Of a DNA stretch of 64,000 nucleotides, positions 36,773 to 45,224 are shown one piece after another; positions within the stretch are counted from its first letter, which is position 1; every line of letters starts with the position of its first letter. The notes beneath the pieces were generated by a model that was not told the DNA's origin, did no database searches, and saw only the letters and a list, made by a program, of their open reading frames with translations. A program made the position numbers and the translations under genes. Source of the stretch: Rossellomorea aquimaris (GTDB lineage Bacteria; Bacillota; Bacilli; Bacillales; Bacillaceae_B); assembly GCF_035590735.1 (NCBI RefSeq), contig NZ_CP141595.1:172501-236500 (forward strand). The letters are read 5' to 3'.

Positions 36773-36916
36773 AAAAAACCTCCTCCTCCATAAACATCAT
36801 TTGTATTAACACATATTCGTCACAATACAAGAAAATCCTTCCTGGAAGTGAAAAATATGCCGACTTACCTAGAACCAAGTCGAATGGAGGGACGGACCTT
36901 CTTTAAATCTTCAACA

Positions 36917-36956
36917 CCAAATAAGAGGCTATGCAAAGATAGCCTCTTATTTGAAT
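36917..36956. terminator. Terminator after the CBS gene
   Basis: Fourteen-base-pair stem CAAATAAGAGGCTA / TAGCCTCTTATTTG. One copy of the 12-mer AGGGACGGACCT lies just left (36888-36899). Confidence 0.75.
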
Positions 36957-36991
36957 AAAGAAAGCTTAGAAGTGAGTACCTGTAGCCTCAG

Positions 36992-37405
36992 TTAGCGGAG
37001 GTGATTTTGTGAAATTCCACTAAGGGCGCTTCCGGCACTTTGATCCGATTGCTGTTGTACTGCCAAATCTCCCAGAGCCAGCATTCCGACAAGCTGTCCA
37101 TTTTCCACGACAGGCAAACGACGGACCTGGTGTTGAGACATTAAAGCTGATGCTTCTTCAACCGAGGCATCCGGAGAGATTGTCACAACCTGCTGTGACA
37201 TAACTTGAGAGACATTTCCCTGTGCACCTTGAGTCAGTCCACGAGTAGCAATATCACGGTCTGTTACCATACCGACAACTTGTCCGTTTTCAACAACGGG
37301 AACGGAACCAACATTTTTGGAACTCATTTTAGAAGCGACGCTCTGAAGTGAGTCCTGATTTGAAGCGGCTTCCACATTTGTCGACATAATATCACGTACT
37401 TGCAT
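36992..37405 (-). CDS. yhcV: CBS-pair domain protein, YhcV-like
   Basis: A 137-residue protein consisting of two CBS units in tandem: residues about 7-60 (VGSVPVVENGQVVGMVTDRD) and about 72-125 (VRRLPVVENGQLVGMLALGD). CBS pairs bind adenosyl nucleotides and act as energy or ligand sensors. The C-terminal SAGSALSGIS tail resembles B. subtilis YhcV. Partner unknown. AAGGGGG precedes ATG 37405. Confidence 0.88.
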   Translation of the reverse strand: MQVRDIMSTNVEAASNQDSLQSVASKMSSKNVGSVPVVENGQVVGMVTDRDIATRGLTQGAQGNVSQVMSQQVVTISPDASVEEASALMSQHQVRRLPVVENGQLVGMLALGDLAVQQQSDQSAGSALSGISQNHLR

Positions 37406-37550
37406 GTAAATTCCCCCTTAATCAAATTGGCAGTACACCATTATTATTCGACAAATCCACTCAACTATTCTTAATGCGTTCAGCCATTATTTTCAAATGA
37501 GAGGGACGGACCTTCTTGGAGTACTTGTATACTTCTCGTAACATACTCTT

Positions 37551-37679
37551 TTATCCCACCCCGATATGAGTATAGGATCGATTGAGAATGTTTTCTCGAT
37601 GAGCAGACATTTCATTTAGACCCAATAGACTAATCACAATGGATAGTACAACAATGATGAGAGTCAGTTTTGTATCCAT
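37551..37679 (-). pseudogene. Truncated CAP-domain gene remnant
   Basis: A 42-codon frame with a hydrophobic signal-like start (MDTKLTLIIVVLSIVISLLG), joined directly to SAHRENILNRSYTHIGVG and a stop. The second part is the hallmark C-terminal block of CAP/SCP domains (HR-NIL---THIGVG; compare the intact CAP lipoprotein at 19570-20331). It lacks the whole preceding CAP core and the final strand. No ribosome binding site is visible. A remnant left by internal deletion is the simplest reading; a short real peptide cannot be excluded. Confidence 0.5.
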
Positions 37680-37846
37680 GATTTTAAAAATGTGTAATTA
37701 GGGACAAAATATTCTAAGAAAAAGTGGCGAAATAGGATTATAGTTTCATTTTTAGGGAAAAGGAAAACCATTAACGATAAAGTGAAACTTTTCTTTATGA
37801 TAAACGTACAAATAGGTAACGACATTTTATAAAAGAGGTGAATAAC

Positions 37847-37996
37847 GTGGTAAAGGAGAACGATCGCTTAAAAAAAGTGATAACGAAATTGTCGAACGTT
37901 GGTGTTAATATTTCAAAAACGAAATCAAGACGTGAAATTCTTCATTCACTGAAGCAGTATCAGCCATTACCTAAGACGTTAACCCAAGACTATTAA
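37847..37996 (+). CDS. Small basic protein (49 aa), Lmo0850-like
   Basis: A GTG-initiated frame (VKENDRLKKVITKLSNVGVN...) with AGAGGTG 6 nt upstream. It is Lys/Arg-rich, with SNVGVNISKTKSRREILHSL as its core. This resembles small conserved Listeria/Bacillus proteins of the Lmo0850 group, judged from memory. Function unknown. Not part of an operon. Confidence 0.6.
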   Translation: MVKENDRLKKVITKLSNVGVNISKTKSRREILHSLKQYQPLPKTLTQDY

Positions 37997-38082
37997 ACTT
38001 ACTCCCCGAGAAACATTGGACAGACATATTCTCCCTTTTTTCACGATATACTAAGTAGTAGTAGTGAAAAGGAGGGGTAGGT

Positions 38083-38364
38083 ATGGAGAGAATGATGTTT
38101 GATTTACAGGCATTAAAGGAAATCAGAAAGAAGGCAGATGAAATTTCATACTACTGTATGAGCCGGGATCAACCAGAGCCTCATCGTGTAAGCATGGCGT
38201 TAGATCAGGTATGTCGTGCACTTGCTATGTTTGCTGAAACGGAAATTCATCGAATGGAGAATCACCATATTCCTTATGACCCCGAAAGTTATATTAAAGG
38301 TCGTCTTGGAATTGCCTATCGATCTGTTCTCCAAGTTCCTCAAGAGGATTCCAATACAGCATAG
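38083..38364 (+). CDS. Conserved hypothetical protein (93 aa)
   Basis: A soluble, probably helical protein of 93 residues. No domain is recognised. It contains LKEIRKKADEISYYCMSRD and a central EPHRVSMALDQVCRALAMFA helix. The ribosome binding site AAGGAGGGG is 5 nt from ATG 38083, and an unusual wide-loop terminator follows. A real gene by context; function unknown. Confidence 0.7.
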   Translation: MERMMFDLQALKEIRKKADEISYYCMSRDQPEPHRVSMALDQVCRALAMFAETEIHRMENHHIPYDPESYIKGRLGIAYRSVLQVPQEDSNTA

Positions 38365-38367
38365 TAA

Positions 38368-38502
38368 AAGAGGTTGACCCAAGAATTCAAGGGCTTCTAA
38401 GTCAAGAACATAATAGAAATAAATCAGAAACTCTGAAAGAATTAGGACTGGTCCTTTAAGGATGACATCACTCATCGTTTTGGGTCAGCCTCTTTTTATT
38501 TA
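38368..38502 (+). terminator. Wide-loop terminator
   Basis: AAGAGGTTGACCCA pairs with TGGGTCAGCCTCTT (one G-T) across roughly 90 nt, then TTTTATTT. The enclosed sequence is poorly structured. Confidence 0.65.
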
Positions 38503-38530
38503 CTACTCTAAAAGTTAGGTGACGATATTA

Positions 38531-39430
38531 ATGACGATGTTTTCGGATATATTGTTGGTCTGTAATGGGAAGGCAGGTCAAGGAACGTTAGAAGTTCTAA
38601 TAAAGGATGCCGTGCCCCCTTTGTTAGATATCTGCACGAACTTAATTATTCATAAAACGAAAGAGAAAGGCGATGCCGAAAGAATTTGTAAGGAAACGGG
38701 TCATCAATATGAACTGGTGGTCATCATGGGTGGTGACGGAACGATTCATGAGGCCATCAACGGGTTGGCAGCCATAGAAAAACGGCCTTTGGTAGGCATT
38801 ATCCCTGGAGGGACGTGTAATGACTTTGCGCGCTCGTTACATATCCCCATGAATATTGGACAAGCTGTCCGACTCATTACCGAGCGTCCTATTGAAAAGC
38901 ATATCGATATCGTCAAAGCGGACGAGCGGTATTTCAGCAATTTCTGGGGAACGGGGCTGGTCGCGGAGACGAGCGATAATATCGATGTAGGATCAAAGAG
39001 TGTCCTCGGAAAACTGAGTTATTATATCAGTGCGTTTCAATCCATTCAGGAATCCCCAATCTTAAATGTAAAGATAACAACTGAAAATGAAGTGATTGAA
39101 GAGGAAGTGGTGATGCTATTGGCCGCTAACGGACGATCGATAGGCTCTAACCCACTGCCGACCTGCATTGATATGGAAGATGGGTTAATGGATATTTACG
39201 TCGTCAAGAAAAGCGGATTTCCGTTATTAAAGGAATTTCTCGTTATCAAAAGTACAGGCAATATCAGCGAACAATATGACGATATTATGCACATTCAAGC
39301 AAGGGAAGCCCATATCGAACTTGGACAGAATGAAAAGCTTGATATGGATGGGGAATTATATGAAGGAACCAGGCAATCTCTTCAAGTGTTAAATAAGCAT
39401 CTGCGATTTGTGGTTGGAATGTCAGAATAA
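38531..39430 (+). CDS. Diacylglycerol/lipid kinase, BmrU/YegS family
   Basis: A 299-residue lipid kinase with the DAGK catalytic fold. The nucleotide-binding block VVIMGGDGTIHEAINGL is at about residues 65-81, GIIPGGTCNDFARSL follows, and the second domain contains FWGTGLVAETSDNI and MDIYVVKKSG. The GGTCNDFAR motif and overall length resemble B. subtilis BmrU; dgkB and ytlR types are alternatives. ATG 38531 has AGGTGA 8 nt upstream; GTG 38519 is less likely. Followed by a strong bidirectional terminator. Confidence 0.88.
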   Translation: MTMFSDILLVCNGKAGQGTLEVLIKDAVPPLLDICTNLIIHKTKEKGDAERICKETGHQYELVVIMGGDGTIHEAINGLAAIEKRPLVGIIPGGTCNDFARSLHIPMNIGQAVRLITERPIEKHIDIVKADERYFSNFWGTGLVAETSDNIDVGSKSVLGKLSYYISAFQSIQESPILNVKITTENEVIEEEVVMLLAANGRSIGSNPLPTCIDMEDGLMDIYVVKKSGFPLLKEFLVIKSTGNISEQYDDIMHIQAREAHIELGQNEKLDMDGELYEGTRQSLQVLNKHLRFVVGMSE

Positions 39431-39472
39431 AAAGAGAGCAAGGGGGCTACACTCTCCCTTGCTCTCTATTCC
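39431..39472. terminator. Bidirectional terminator
   Basis: Stem AGAGAGCAAGGG / CCCTTGCTCTCT between the lipid kinase gene and the convergent DedA-like gene. Confidence 0.88.
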
Positions 39473-39477
39473 TATGA

Positions 39478-40059
39478 TTATACAGTTTTCTTTCTCTGCT
39501 TTATTACCAGGTATACCAGATATACGGCGATTAAGACGCCACCAGCCCCAAGTGTAAGAAGTGTAAAATTCTCTTCAATGAAAGGTTTTGCTTTAGCTCC
39601 AAGTGCTAAGATGATTGCACCTTCAAGGAAGAAACGAATTCCTCTTCCGATAATCGACCAGATTATCAGTACTCTGATCTTAACACCGGAAACCCCTGCG
39701 AAAATCGTGAAGATCTTATAAGGTACAGGTGTAAGTCCTGCAATTAAAAGAGCCATTGCTCCATATTTATTAAAGTACTCCTCTACTTTTTGAATCCTTT
39801 TTTCAGAGAAGAAATATACAAGGATCGGTCGTCCAAGTTTCTTACCGATCCACCAGCCAAGAAGGGCTCCGATAACGGAAGCGATAGTCGTATAAAGTGC
39901 ATACAGCAGTGCGCTATCCGGATTGGCAATTGCTAATGGAATCAGTAGTACATCAGGCGGTATAGGGAAAAATGATGAGTCAGCGAATGAAACCAGAATC
40001 AGTCCCCATACACCATAATCCAGTAACCATGCTTCGAAAGCGTGAAGTAGTTCAGACAT
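39478..40059 (-). CDS. YqaA/DedA-like VTT-domain membrane protein
   Basis: A 193-residue membrane protein of the SNARE-associated (VTT) group. The N-terminal segment SFADSSFFPIPPDVLLIPLA corresponds to the re-entrant F/Y-x-P-x-P region. GALLGWWIGKKLGR, LLIAGLTPVPYKIFTIFAGV and the C-terminal helix complete the fold. Family members are lipid scramblase-like or undecaprenyl-phosphate/PE flippases; specific function unknown. AAAGGAG precedes ATG 40059. Confidence 0.85.
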   Translation of the reverse strand: MSELLHAFEAWLLDYGVWGLILVSFADSSFFPIPPDVLLIPLAIANPDSALLYALYTTIASVIGALLGWWIGKKLGRPILVYFFSEKRIQKVEEYFNKYGAMALLIAGLTPVPYKIFTIFAGVSGVKIRVLIIWSIIGRGIRFFLEGAIILALGAKAKPFIEENFTLLTLGAGGVLIAVYLVYLVIKQRKKTV

Positions 40060-40280
40060 AAGTGCAGTAATCTCCTTTATTGATCAAGCATTATTTTCGA
40101 TTTTAACGGAACATAAGAAAGTATATCACTTTTCACAAAAGGAGTCATGAATTAACCTGTAGGGATGGAACGAATTCACGGAATTATCCTACTTATAACA
40201 TTTAACAAAATTTGAAAAAAGCTTTAAGTTAAAGGCTCTTTTCGTATAGTTTGTTGCTATTGTAGAGGAGAAAGTAATAG

Positions 40281-40391
40281 TTGATTTCCGCTCCAGGATA
40301 CTCGCTTTCCGCGGGGCTGGCGGTGAGCCTCCGGGGTCTCACCTGTCCAGCTATTCCCGCAGGAGTCGAACATCCTGCAGCGAGAATGAAC
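40281..40391. repeat. Intergenic repeat beginning TTGATTTCCGCTCCAGG
   Basis: About 110 bp with GC content above its surroundings: GCTTTCCGCGGGG, GGCGGTGAGCCTCC, GGGGTCTCACCTGTCC and TTCCCGCAGGAGTCG. The two GTGAGCC / GGTCTCAC segments can pair. I recognise this as a common dispersed element in Bacillus intergenic regions; the family name is not known to me. Confidence 0.7.
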
Positions 40392-40513
40392 TTTCTGAGT
40401 ATGTATCCTTAATAGAAATCAATAATAACAAGAAATTTAGCAAACCATCTCATTTAAGGTAAGTAGAGATTGAATTTCCTTTAAGGAAGAGGAATTATTT
40501 TTTTATTATTACT

Positions 40514-40730
40514 TTGTTTTCTAGCACACCTTGAAGCTCTGTCATGTAAATACTGTTAAAGATGGTGAGGGGAACTGCGTCGACTCCTGAGGAAGTACGG
40601 ACGTGCCGAGACCCCGTTCGGCTAAGCTGAGGAGGCTCGGCCGAACGCTAGCTGCAAGCGGAGCAATTCCCCTCACCATCCAGCATAAACTGGTTGGCAG
40701 AGCCCTGGTAGATTCTATGCTAGAAAACAA
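40514..40730. repeat. 217-bp nested palindrome, MITE-like
   Basis: Bounded by a perfect 13-bp inverted repeat TTGTTTTCTAGCA (40514-40526) and TGCTAGAAAACAA (40718-40730). Inside are GCTCTG/CAGAGC and a central 120-bp GC-rich palindrome whose ends GATGGTGAGGGGAA / TTCCCCTCACCATC (40561 and 40680) are exact complements. No ORF. The region 40060-40800 otherwise holds no gene. Confidence 0.7.
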
Positions 40731-40800
40731 CAATCTTTGTGATAAGAGCCAAACGAAATAATCTATTTCTCGGGAAATAGTGACAGAATTCTTATTTATT

Positions 40801-42486
40801 CTACATTTCTGAAGGAGACTTCATTCCTAATAATCGCAATCCTTCCGCGAGGACAGTCGAAACAGCATGAACCAATGCCAAACGGGAGACCTGCTGGGAG
40901 TCTTCTGAAATGATTTTAGTTTTTCCGTAATAACGGTTAAAGCTTTGTGCGGTATCGACTAAATATTTGGCAATGGTTGAAGGCGCATACTGTTTCCACG
41001 CTTTCTCGACGATCTCCGGAAATAAGCGTAACTGCTTAATCACTTCCCAGCTTTCAGCATCGTCAAGCCCCTCAAAAGTCAATGGAAGGGGGGCACCCGC
41101 TTTTCTCAGAATGGATTGAGCTCTGGCATACGTGTATTGAATGTATGGACCTGTTTCACCTTCGAAGGTGAGCATATATTCCAGGGAGAATTCAATATCG
41201 TTCACACGATCATTTTTTAAATCATGAAAGATAATGGCGCCAACCCCAACATCTTTCGCCACCTCTGAAGCATTTATTAAGTTAGGATTCTTCTGTTTAA
41301 TATTTTCTTCAGCCATATAAATCGCTTCTTTGAGAACCTCTTCGAGTAAAATGACTCTGCCCTTTCTGGTGGACATCTTCTTTCCATCTTTCAGATAAAG
41401 TCCAAAGGGGATATGTTTCATATCATCCGCCCAGTTAAAACCGAGTTTCTTCAGTACTTCCATCACTTGTTTGAAGTGAATGGTCTGTTCCTGGCCAACA
41501 ACATACAAAGCTTCATCAAAGTGATGCTGACGATGGCGATAAAGTGCTGCAGCCAGATCTCTCGTGGCATAAAGGGTAGCACCGTCTGACTTCTTGATGA
41601 GGCAGGGTGGGAGAGTCCCTTCTAAACGAACGACTTTCGCACCTTCAGAGGTTTCGAGAAGGTCATGATCCTCAAGCAATGTCACGACTTCATCCATTTT
41701 GTCATTGAAGTACGCTTCACCATTATAGGAATCAAATTCCACTCCGAGCAAAGTATAAATCGTTTTAAAGGCATGAAGTGATTCATCTTTAAACCATCTC
41801 CAAAGCTCCGTTACTTCCGGATCCCCGTCCTCTAATAGCTTAAAGGCCTTTCTTCCCTCTTCCTCAAGTGAGGCATCCTTTTCTGCTTCCTCATGAAATT
41901 TTTTATATAAGATAAACAATTCAGCGATCGGGTTATCCTTAACTTTTTGTTGATCACCCCACTTATTGAATGCGACGATCAATTTCCCGAATTGTGTACC
42001 CCAATCACCGATATAATTGATTTTTTCTGTTGTATAGCCGCATTTTTCGGCTATGGTGGCGATGGAATTACCGATGACTGTGGAGCGTAAATGCCCCATG
42101 GAAAAAGGTTTCGCAATATTGGGGGAGGACATATCCAATACGATGGTCTTTCGATTTCCAAATTCATGACTTCCGTAATCATTGCCCTTCGCCAGGATGG
42201 CTGAAACAATTTTTTTGCCTGCTTTCACTCCATCAAATCGGATATTTACATAAGGACCGACTGCTTCCACTTTACTGAAAAAGGGAGAGGAGAGGGCATC
42301 GGCAATCTCTCCGGCAATGACGTGTGGTGCCTTCTTCCATGATCTCGCCAGCTGAAAACACGGAAAGGCCTGGTCTCCCAAATGAGAATGTTTGGGTGTT
42401 TCAATCAACTCGTAAAGATCATTCTTGTTCCAATCGGACAACACATGTGTGAGCGCATCGGCTACTATTGCTTTCAAATCCATCAT
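40801..42486 (-). CDS. argS: Arginyl-tRNA synthetase
   Basis: A 561-residue class I aminoacyl-tRNA synthetase charging tRNA-Arg. The HIGH-type motif is SMGHLRST in SSPNIAKPFSMGHLRST (about residue 130) and the KMSKS-type motif is KKMSTRKG (about 375). An N-terminal Arg-tRNA domain (1-110) and the C-terminal DALR helical bundle (about 445-561) are present. GGAGG lies just upstream; either of the first two ATGs could be used. The N-terminal sequence differs from the usual B. subtilis ArgS and resembles the second ArgS type of some Bacillus species. Controlled by a T-box leader. Confidence 0.94.
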   Translation of the reverse strand: MMDLKAIVADALTHVLSDWNKNDLYELIETPKHSHLGDQAFPCFQLARSWKKAPHVIAGEIADALSSPFFSKVEAVGPYVNIRFDGVKAGKKIVSAILAKGNDYGSHEFGNRKTIVLDMSSPNIAKPFSMGHLRSTVIGNSIATIAEKCGYTTEKINYIGDWGTQFGKLIVAFNKWGDQQKVKDNPIAELFILYKKFHEEAEKDASLEEEGRKAFKLLEDGDPEVTELWRWFKDESLHAFKTIYTLLGVEFDSYNGEAYFNDKMDEVVTLLEDHDLLETSEGAKVVRLEGTLPPCLIKKSDGATLYATRDLAAALYRHRQHHFDEALYVVGQEQTIHFKQVMEVLKKLGFNWADDMKHIPFGLYLKDGKKMSTRKGRVILLEEVLKEAIYMAEENIKQKNPNLINASEVAKDVGVGAIIFHDLKNDRVNDIEFSLEYMLTFEGETGPYIQYTYARAQSILRKAGAPLPLTFEGLDDAESWEVIKQLRLFPEIVEKAWKQYAPSTIAKYLVDTAQSFNRYYGKTKIISEDSQQVSRLALVHAVSTVLAEGLRLLGMKSPSEM

Positions 42487-42504
42487 CTACACCTCCAGAA
42501 ATTA

Positions 42505-42740
42505 AACACAAAAAAACCCGTCTCTATCCAACATAGAGACGAGTTTAGCTCGCGGTACCACTCTTATTCCCCAAAGGGCGCTCATTGTATAACGGGAGAT
42601 CCCGGTTCTTCTCTACTAATTTCAAGAAAAACTTCTCAGAAGTGCGGTTCATCCCAGGCTTCACACCAGGCTTACACCATCCCCGGCTCGCTTTTGATCA
42701 ACGTCAGAATTACTCTCTTCATCATAGAATATTCGTATAT
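42505..42740 (-). promoter_or_regulatory. T-box leader (arginine) upstream of argS
   Basis: The antiterminator T-box AAGAGTGGTACCGCG lies at 42549-42565 on the minus strand and contains the UGGU-type element (GTGGTAC) that pairs with uncharged tRNA. It is followed by the terminator stem CGTCTCTATGTTGGATAGAGACG and a T-run (42511-42547). The specifier is probably CGC in GATGAACCGCACTTCTGAG, an arginine codon. A candidate promoter (TTGCAT, 16 nt, TAAAAT) lies at 42752-42779. Uncharged tRNA-Arg would switch argS on. Confidence 0.92.
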
Positions 42741-42785
42741 AATTACTATTATTTTACACATTCTGGAGCTGAATGCAACCTGTAA

Positions 42786-43961
42786 TTAAGAATCTTCTGA
42801 TGAAAACATATACGTTTTATGGTGGAACCTCATACTGAATACAAGTCCGAGGGCCAGCATATTCCCCATTAGTGAACTTCCCCCATAGCTGATAAAAGGA
42901 AGGGGGATTCCGGTGATCGGAAGTAATTGAATCGTCATTCCGATGTTCTGGAACACATGGAATGTAATCATACTGATAATCCCTGCGCATACATAGGCGT
43001 TGAATGGTTCTTTCGTGTCCAAGGCCGTTTTCGTCAGATGGTAAATTAACAAGAAGTACAAGCTGATCACGACGCTTGCGCCAATAAATCCGTATTCCTC
43101 CCCGATCACACTGAAAATAAAGTCCGTATGATTTTCAGGGATATATACTTCTCCATCACTGTAGCCTTTCCCGAAGATCTGGCCGGAGCCAATGGCGTTA
43201 AGGGAGTTAATTAAGTGAAAACCTTCTAATTTTGCGTAGTTATAAGGATCTAACCAAGCATAAATACGTCCAAATTGATAAGGCTTTACATTTAGATATT
43301 TTTCAAGCAGCTCAGGAGCCCAAATCACAAGTGAAAGGATGATTCCCCCAAGCACTCCGATAGAAGCATATATCGGAACGATCAGCTTCCACGTAATACC
43401 TGAAACTAAAATGATTCCGGTCATGATGGCTAAAATGACAAGGGAAGTCCCTAAATCCGGCTGCTGCATAATAAAAGCGAGGGGAAGGAGAGTCGTCGCC
43501 CCGATTTTCACTAACAATTGAAAATCTGTCTGTAATGTTTTACTTGGATTTAGCTCATGATGATTTGTAATGATTCGTGCCAGAGCAAGAATTAAGAACG
43601 TCTTCATAAATTCTGAAGGCTGTATCGAACCAAGGGGTCCAAGCATGAACCAGCTTTTGGCTCCGTTTCTGTAAGGGGCGATGCTTTCCGGCGAGATGAG
43701 TAACACAAGCAGCAGGAAAATCCCTGCACCGTATATGTACCAGGCAAGTCGCTTATACTGATCGGAATCAAGGAATAAGGCCCCACCAATAATAATTCCA
43801 CCTACGACATACCAAAAAGCCTGTCTTATCACAAAGTTTGTCCCATATTGACCTGAGGTCTGGGCACTGCTTATTCCCATGGCACTAACGATAAAAAACA
43901 ACATTAATAAAAAGAGAAGACCCCAATCGATCTTGTCAGCAAATCGCTGGCGAGTTTCCAT
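42786..43961 (-). CDS. rodA: SEDS peptidoglycan polymerase RodA (FtsW/RodA family)
   Basis: A 391-residue polytopic protein with ten helices, the glycosyltransferase of the elongation machinery that polymerises lipid II with a class B PBP. Key blocks: GAKSWFMLGPLGSIQPSEFMK, QQPDLGTSLV, GSGQIFGKGYSDGEVYIPENHTDFIFSVIGEE, and PFISYGGSSLMGNMLALG. The catalytic Asp is expected in the extracellular loop between helices 7 and 8. RodA is preferred over FtsW from length and the ENHTDFIF context. ATG 43961 has AGGTG 8 nt upstream; the TTG at 43967 is less likely. Confidence 0.9.
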   Translation of the reverse strand: METRQRFADKIDWGLLFLLMLFFIVSAMGISSAQTSGQYGTNFVIRQAFWYVVGGIIIGGALFLDSDQYKRLAWYIYGAGIFLLLVLLISPESIAPYRNGAKSWFMLGPLGSIQPSEFMKTFLILALARIITNHHELNPSKTLQTDFQLLVKIGATTLLPLAFIMQQPDLGTSLVILAIMTGIILVSGITWKLIVPIYASIGVLGGIILSLVIWAPELLEKYLNVKPYQFGRIYAWLDPYNYAKLEGFHLINSLNAIGSGQIFGKGYSDGEVYIPENHTDFIFSVIGEEYGFIGASVVISLYFLLIYHLTKTALDTKEPFNAYVCAGIISMITFHVFQNIGMTIQLLPITGIPLPFISYGGSSLMGNMLALGLVFSMRFHHKTYMFSSEDS

Positions 43962-44426
43962 AATCAATTCACCTGAATTTCTAAAGATTTCACATTCCTA
44001 GTCTAATAGAAATGAAGGGAAATTTCTACTCATGACCAGATAAAATCCGGAAGTTCTGACGGGATGTGACAGGCATTAAACGACACTTGTCGAAATGAAC
44101 TCATGAATAAAGCCTATAGGAATGGGATTCGTTAGATAAAGAGTGAAAGGTAATACCATTTTTTACATAATTGTGATCATTATTTGTCTTCAGAATATGT
44201 GAAGAAAGTGCCGTATCCTGAAACGAGACCGAGGCTCCTTCCATTCCTGTAAATCTAAAATAGAAATAATTAAAGCCAACGGTCCTGCAATATGACTATA
44301 TTCGACAATTACCTGCGACTTTTGTCATCATTTTGAAATGAAATAGAAAAGAACAAGTACCCTACATATTTGCTAAAATAGAAACTACGAGTTGTGCATC
44401 GTGTCAATCAGATGGAGGGAATGTTC
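43962..44426. other. Gene-free interval between rodA and the 44.4-kb gene
   Basis: 465 bases without a supported gene. I see no riboswitch, terminator or clear repeat; the two flanking genes diverge from here, so promoters for both must lie in it. A palindromic-looking AATTGTGATCATT (44169-44181) is too weak to call an operator. Confidence 0.6.
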
Positions 44427-45200
44427 TTGAAGGCAAATAATCAGGTTAAAGATATCATCTATGTTCACAAGAATACGGATCGTCAGTATGTCGTTTCCTA
44501 CGGGATCAATTTCAACGAGTTTGCTTCAAATGCCCGAAAACCATTGAAGAATCTACTTCTAATTAAGCATCAGTACGAACATGGCGCTTTTAATATACAT
44601 ACGCATATGGAGTATGTGGAACAGGATGAAATGAAGAAAATCATGAATGATGGGGTACAGAGCTATGGTGATTTCTGTTGGATTGACTTTGAAGAAGAAG
44701 TGGGAGTCGACGAATTGAACGGTCAGGAAATCGCTGAGCTTCTTTATATGGGTCACGTCAAGCAACCCCTGAACCCTCCTTTTTATTCAAAGTTGAACAA
44801 TCGTTACGCGTACCTTTCCCATGATGATGGGTGGTTTAATAAGATTTATTACCGGGAATTTGAAGACTTCTATCATATGTTAGGAGCGACGGTTTCTTCG
44901 AAATTGAGTGCAGTCAAAGGCGGAAAAGGCTTATTTGGTATGAAGAAAGAGAAAGACTATCCCATCATCGGTCAGGAAGTCATTCATTCCTTTAGAGACA
45001 AATTAAAAGAGGGCATGGTCATTTCGTTGGAAAAAGCCATACTAACGAGAGGCAAGATAGAGATCCCTATATGGGTGATCGGTGATTATTACGATATGGA
45101 CGAGATGGCGGAAGATTATAAGCAAATCCGTAAATTACCAGCAAACGGATTATTATCCTATGATCGCAAAACGAAAAGCTGGAGTGCTTTACTTCGGTAA
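44427..45200 (+). CDS. Conserved hypothetical protein (257 aa)
   Basis: A soluble protein without signal peptide or membrane segment; no family recognised. It has an N-terminal half with aromatic and His residues (GAFNIHTHMEYVEQDEM) and a mid region WIDFEEEVGVDELNGQEIAE. A Gly-rich loop (AVKGGKGLFGMKKEKDYP) precedes a C-terminal IEIPIWVIGDYYDMDEMAED. The start is taken as TTG 44427, as GGAGGGA is 6 nt upstream; a GTG at 44394 is possible. It is 24 nt before sfsA and probably co-transcribed. Confidence 0.6.
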   Translation: MKANNQVKDIIYVHKNTDRQYVVSYGINFNEFASNARKPLKNLLLIKHQYEHGAFNIHTHMEYVEQDEMKKIMNDGVQSYGDFCWIDFEEEVGVDELNGQEIAELLYMGHVKQPLNPPFYSKLNNRYAYLSHDDGWFNKIYYREFEDFYHMLGATVSSKLSAVKGGKGLFGMKKEKDYPIIGQEVIHSFRDKLKEGMVISLEKAILTRGKIEIPIWVIGDYYDMDEMAEDYKQIRKLPANGLLSYDRKTKSWSALLR

Positions 45201-45224
45201 CGGGGAAAGAAGGAGCGTGAAAGC

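Noticed and set aside
38365..38475. Possible short coding frame inside the wide-loop terminator
   Set aside because: No start codon in frame, and an open frame of this length is expected by chance.
44169..44181. Fur/PerR/Zur-type operator in the gap before the 44.4-kb gene
   Set aside because: The palindrome is imperfect and does not match any of those consensus boxes.
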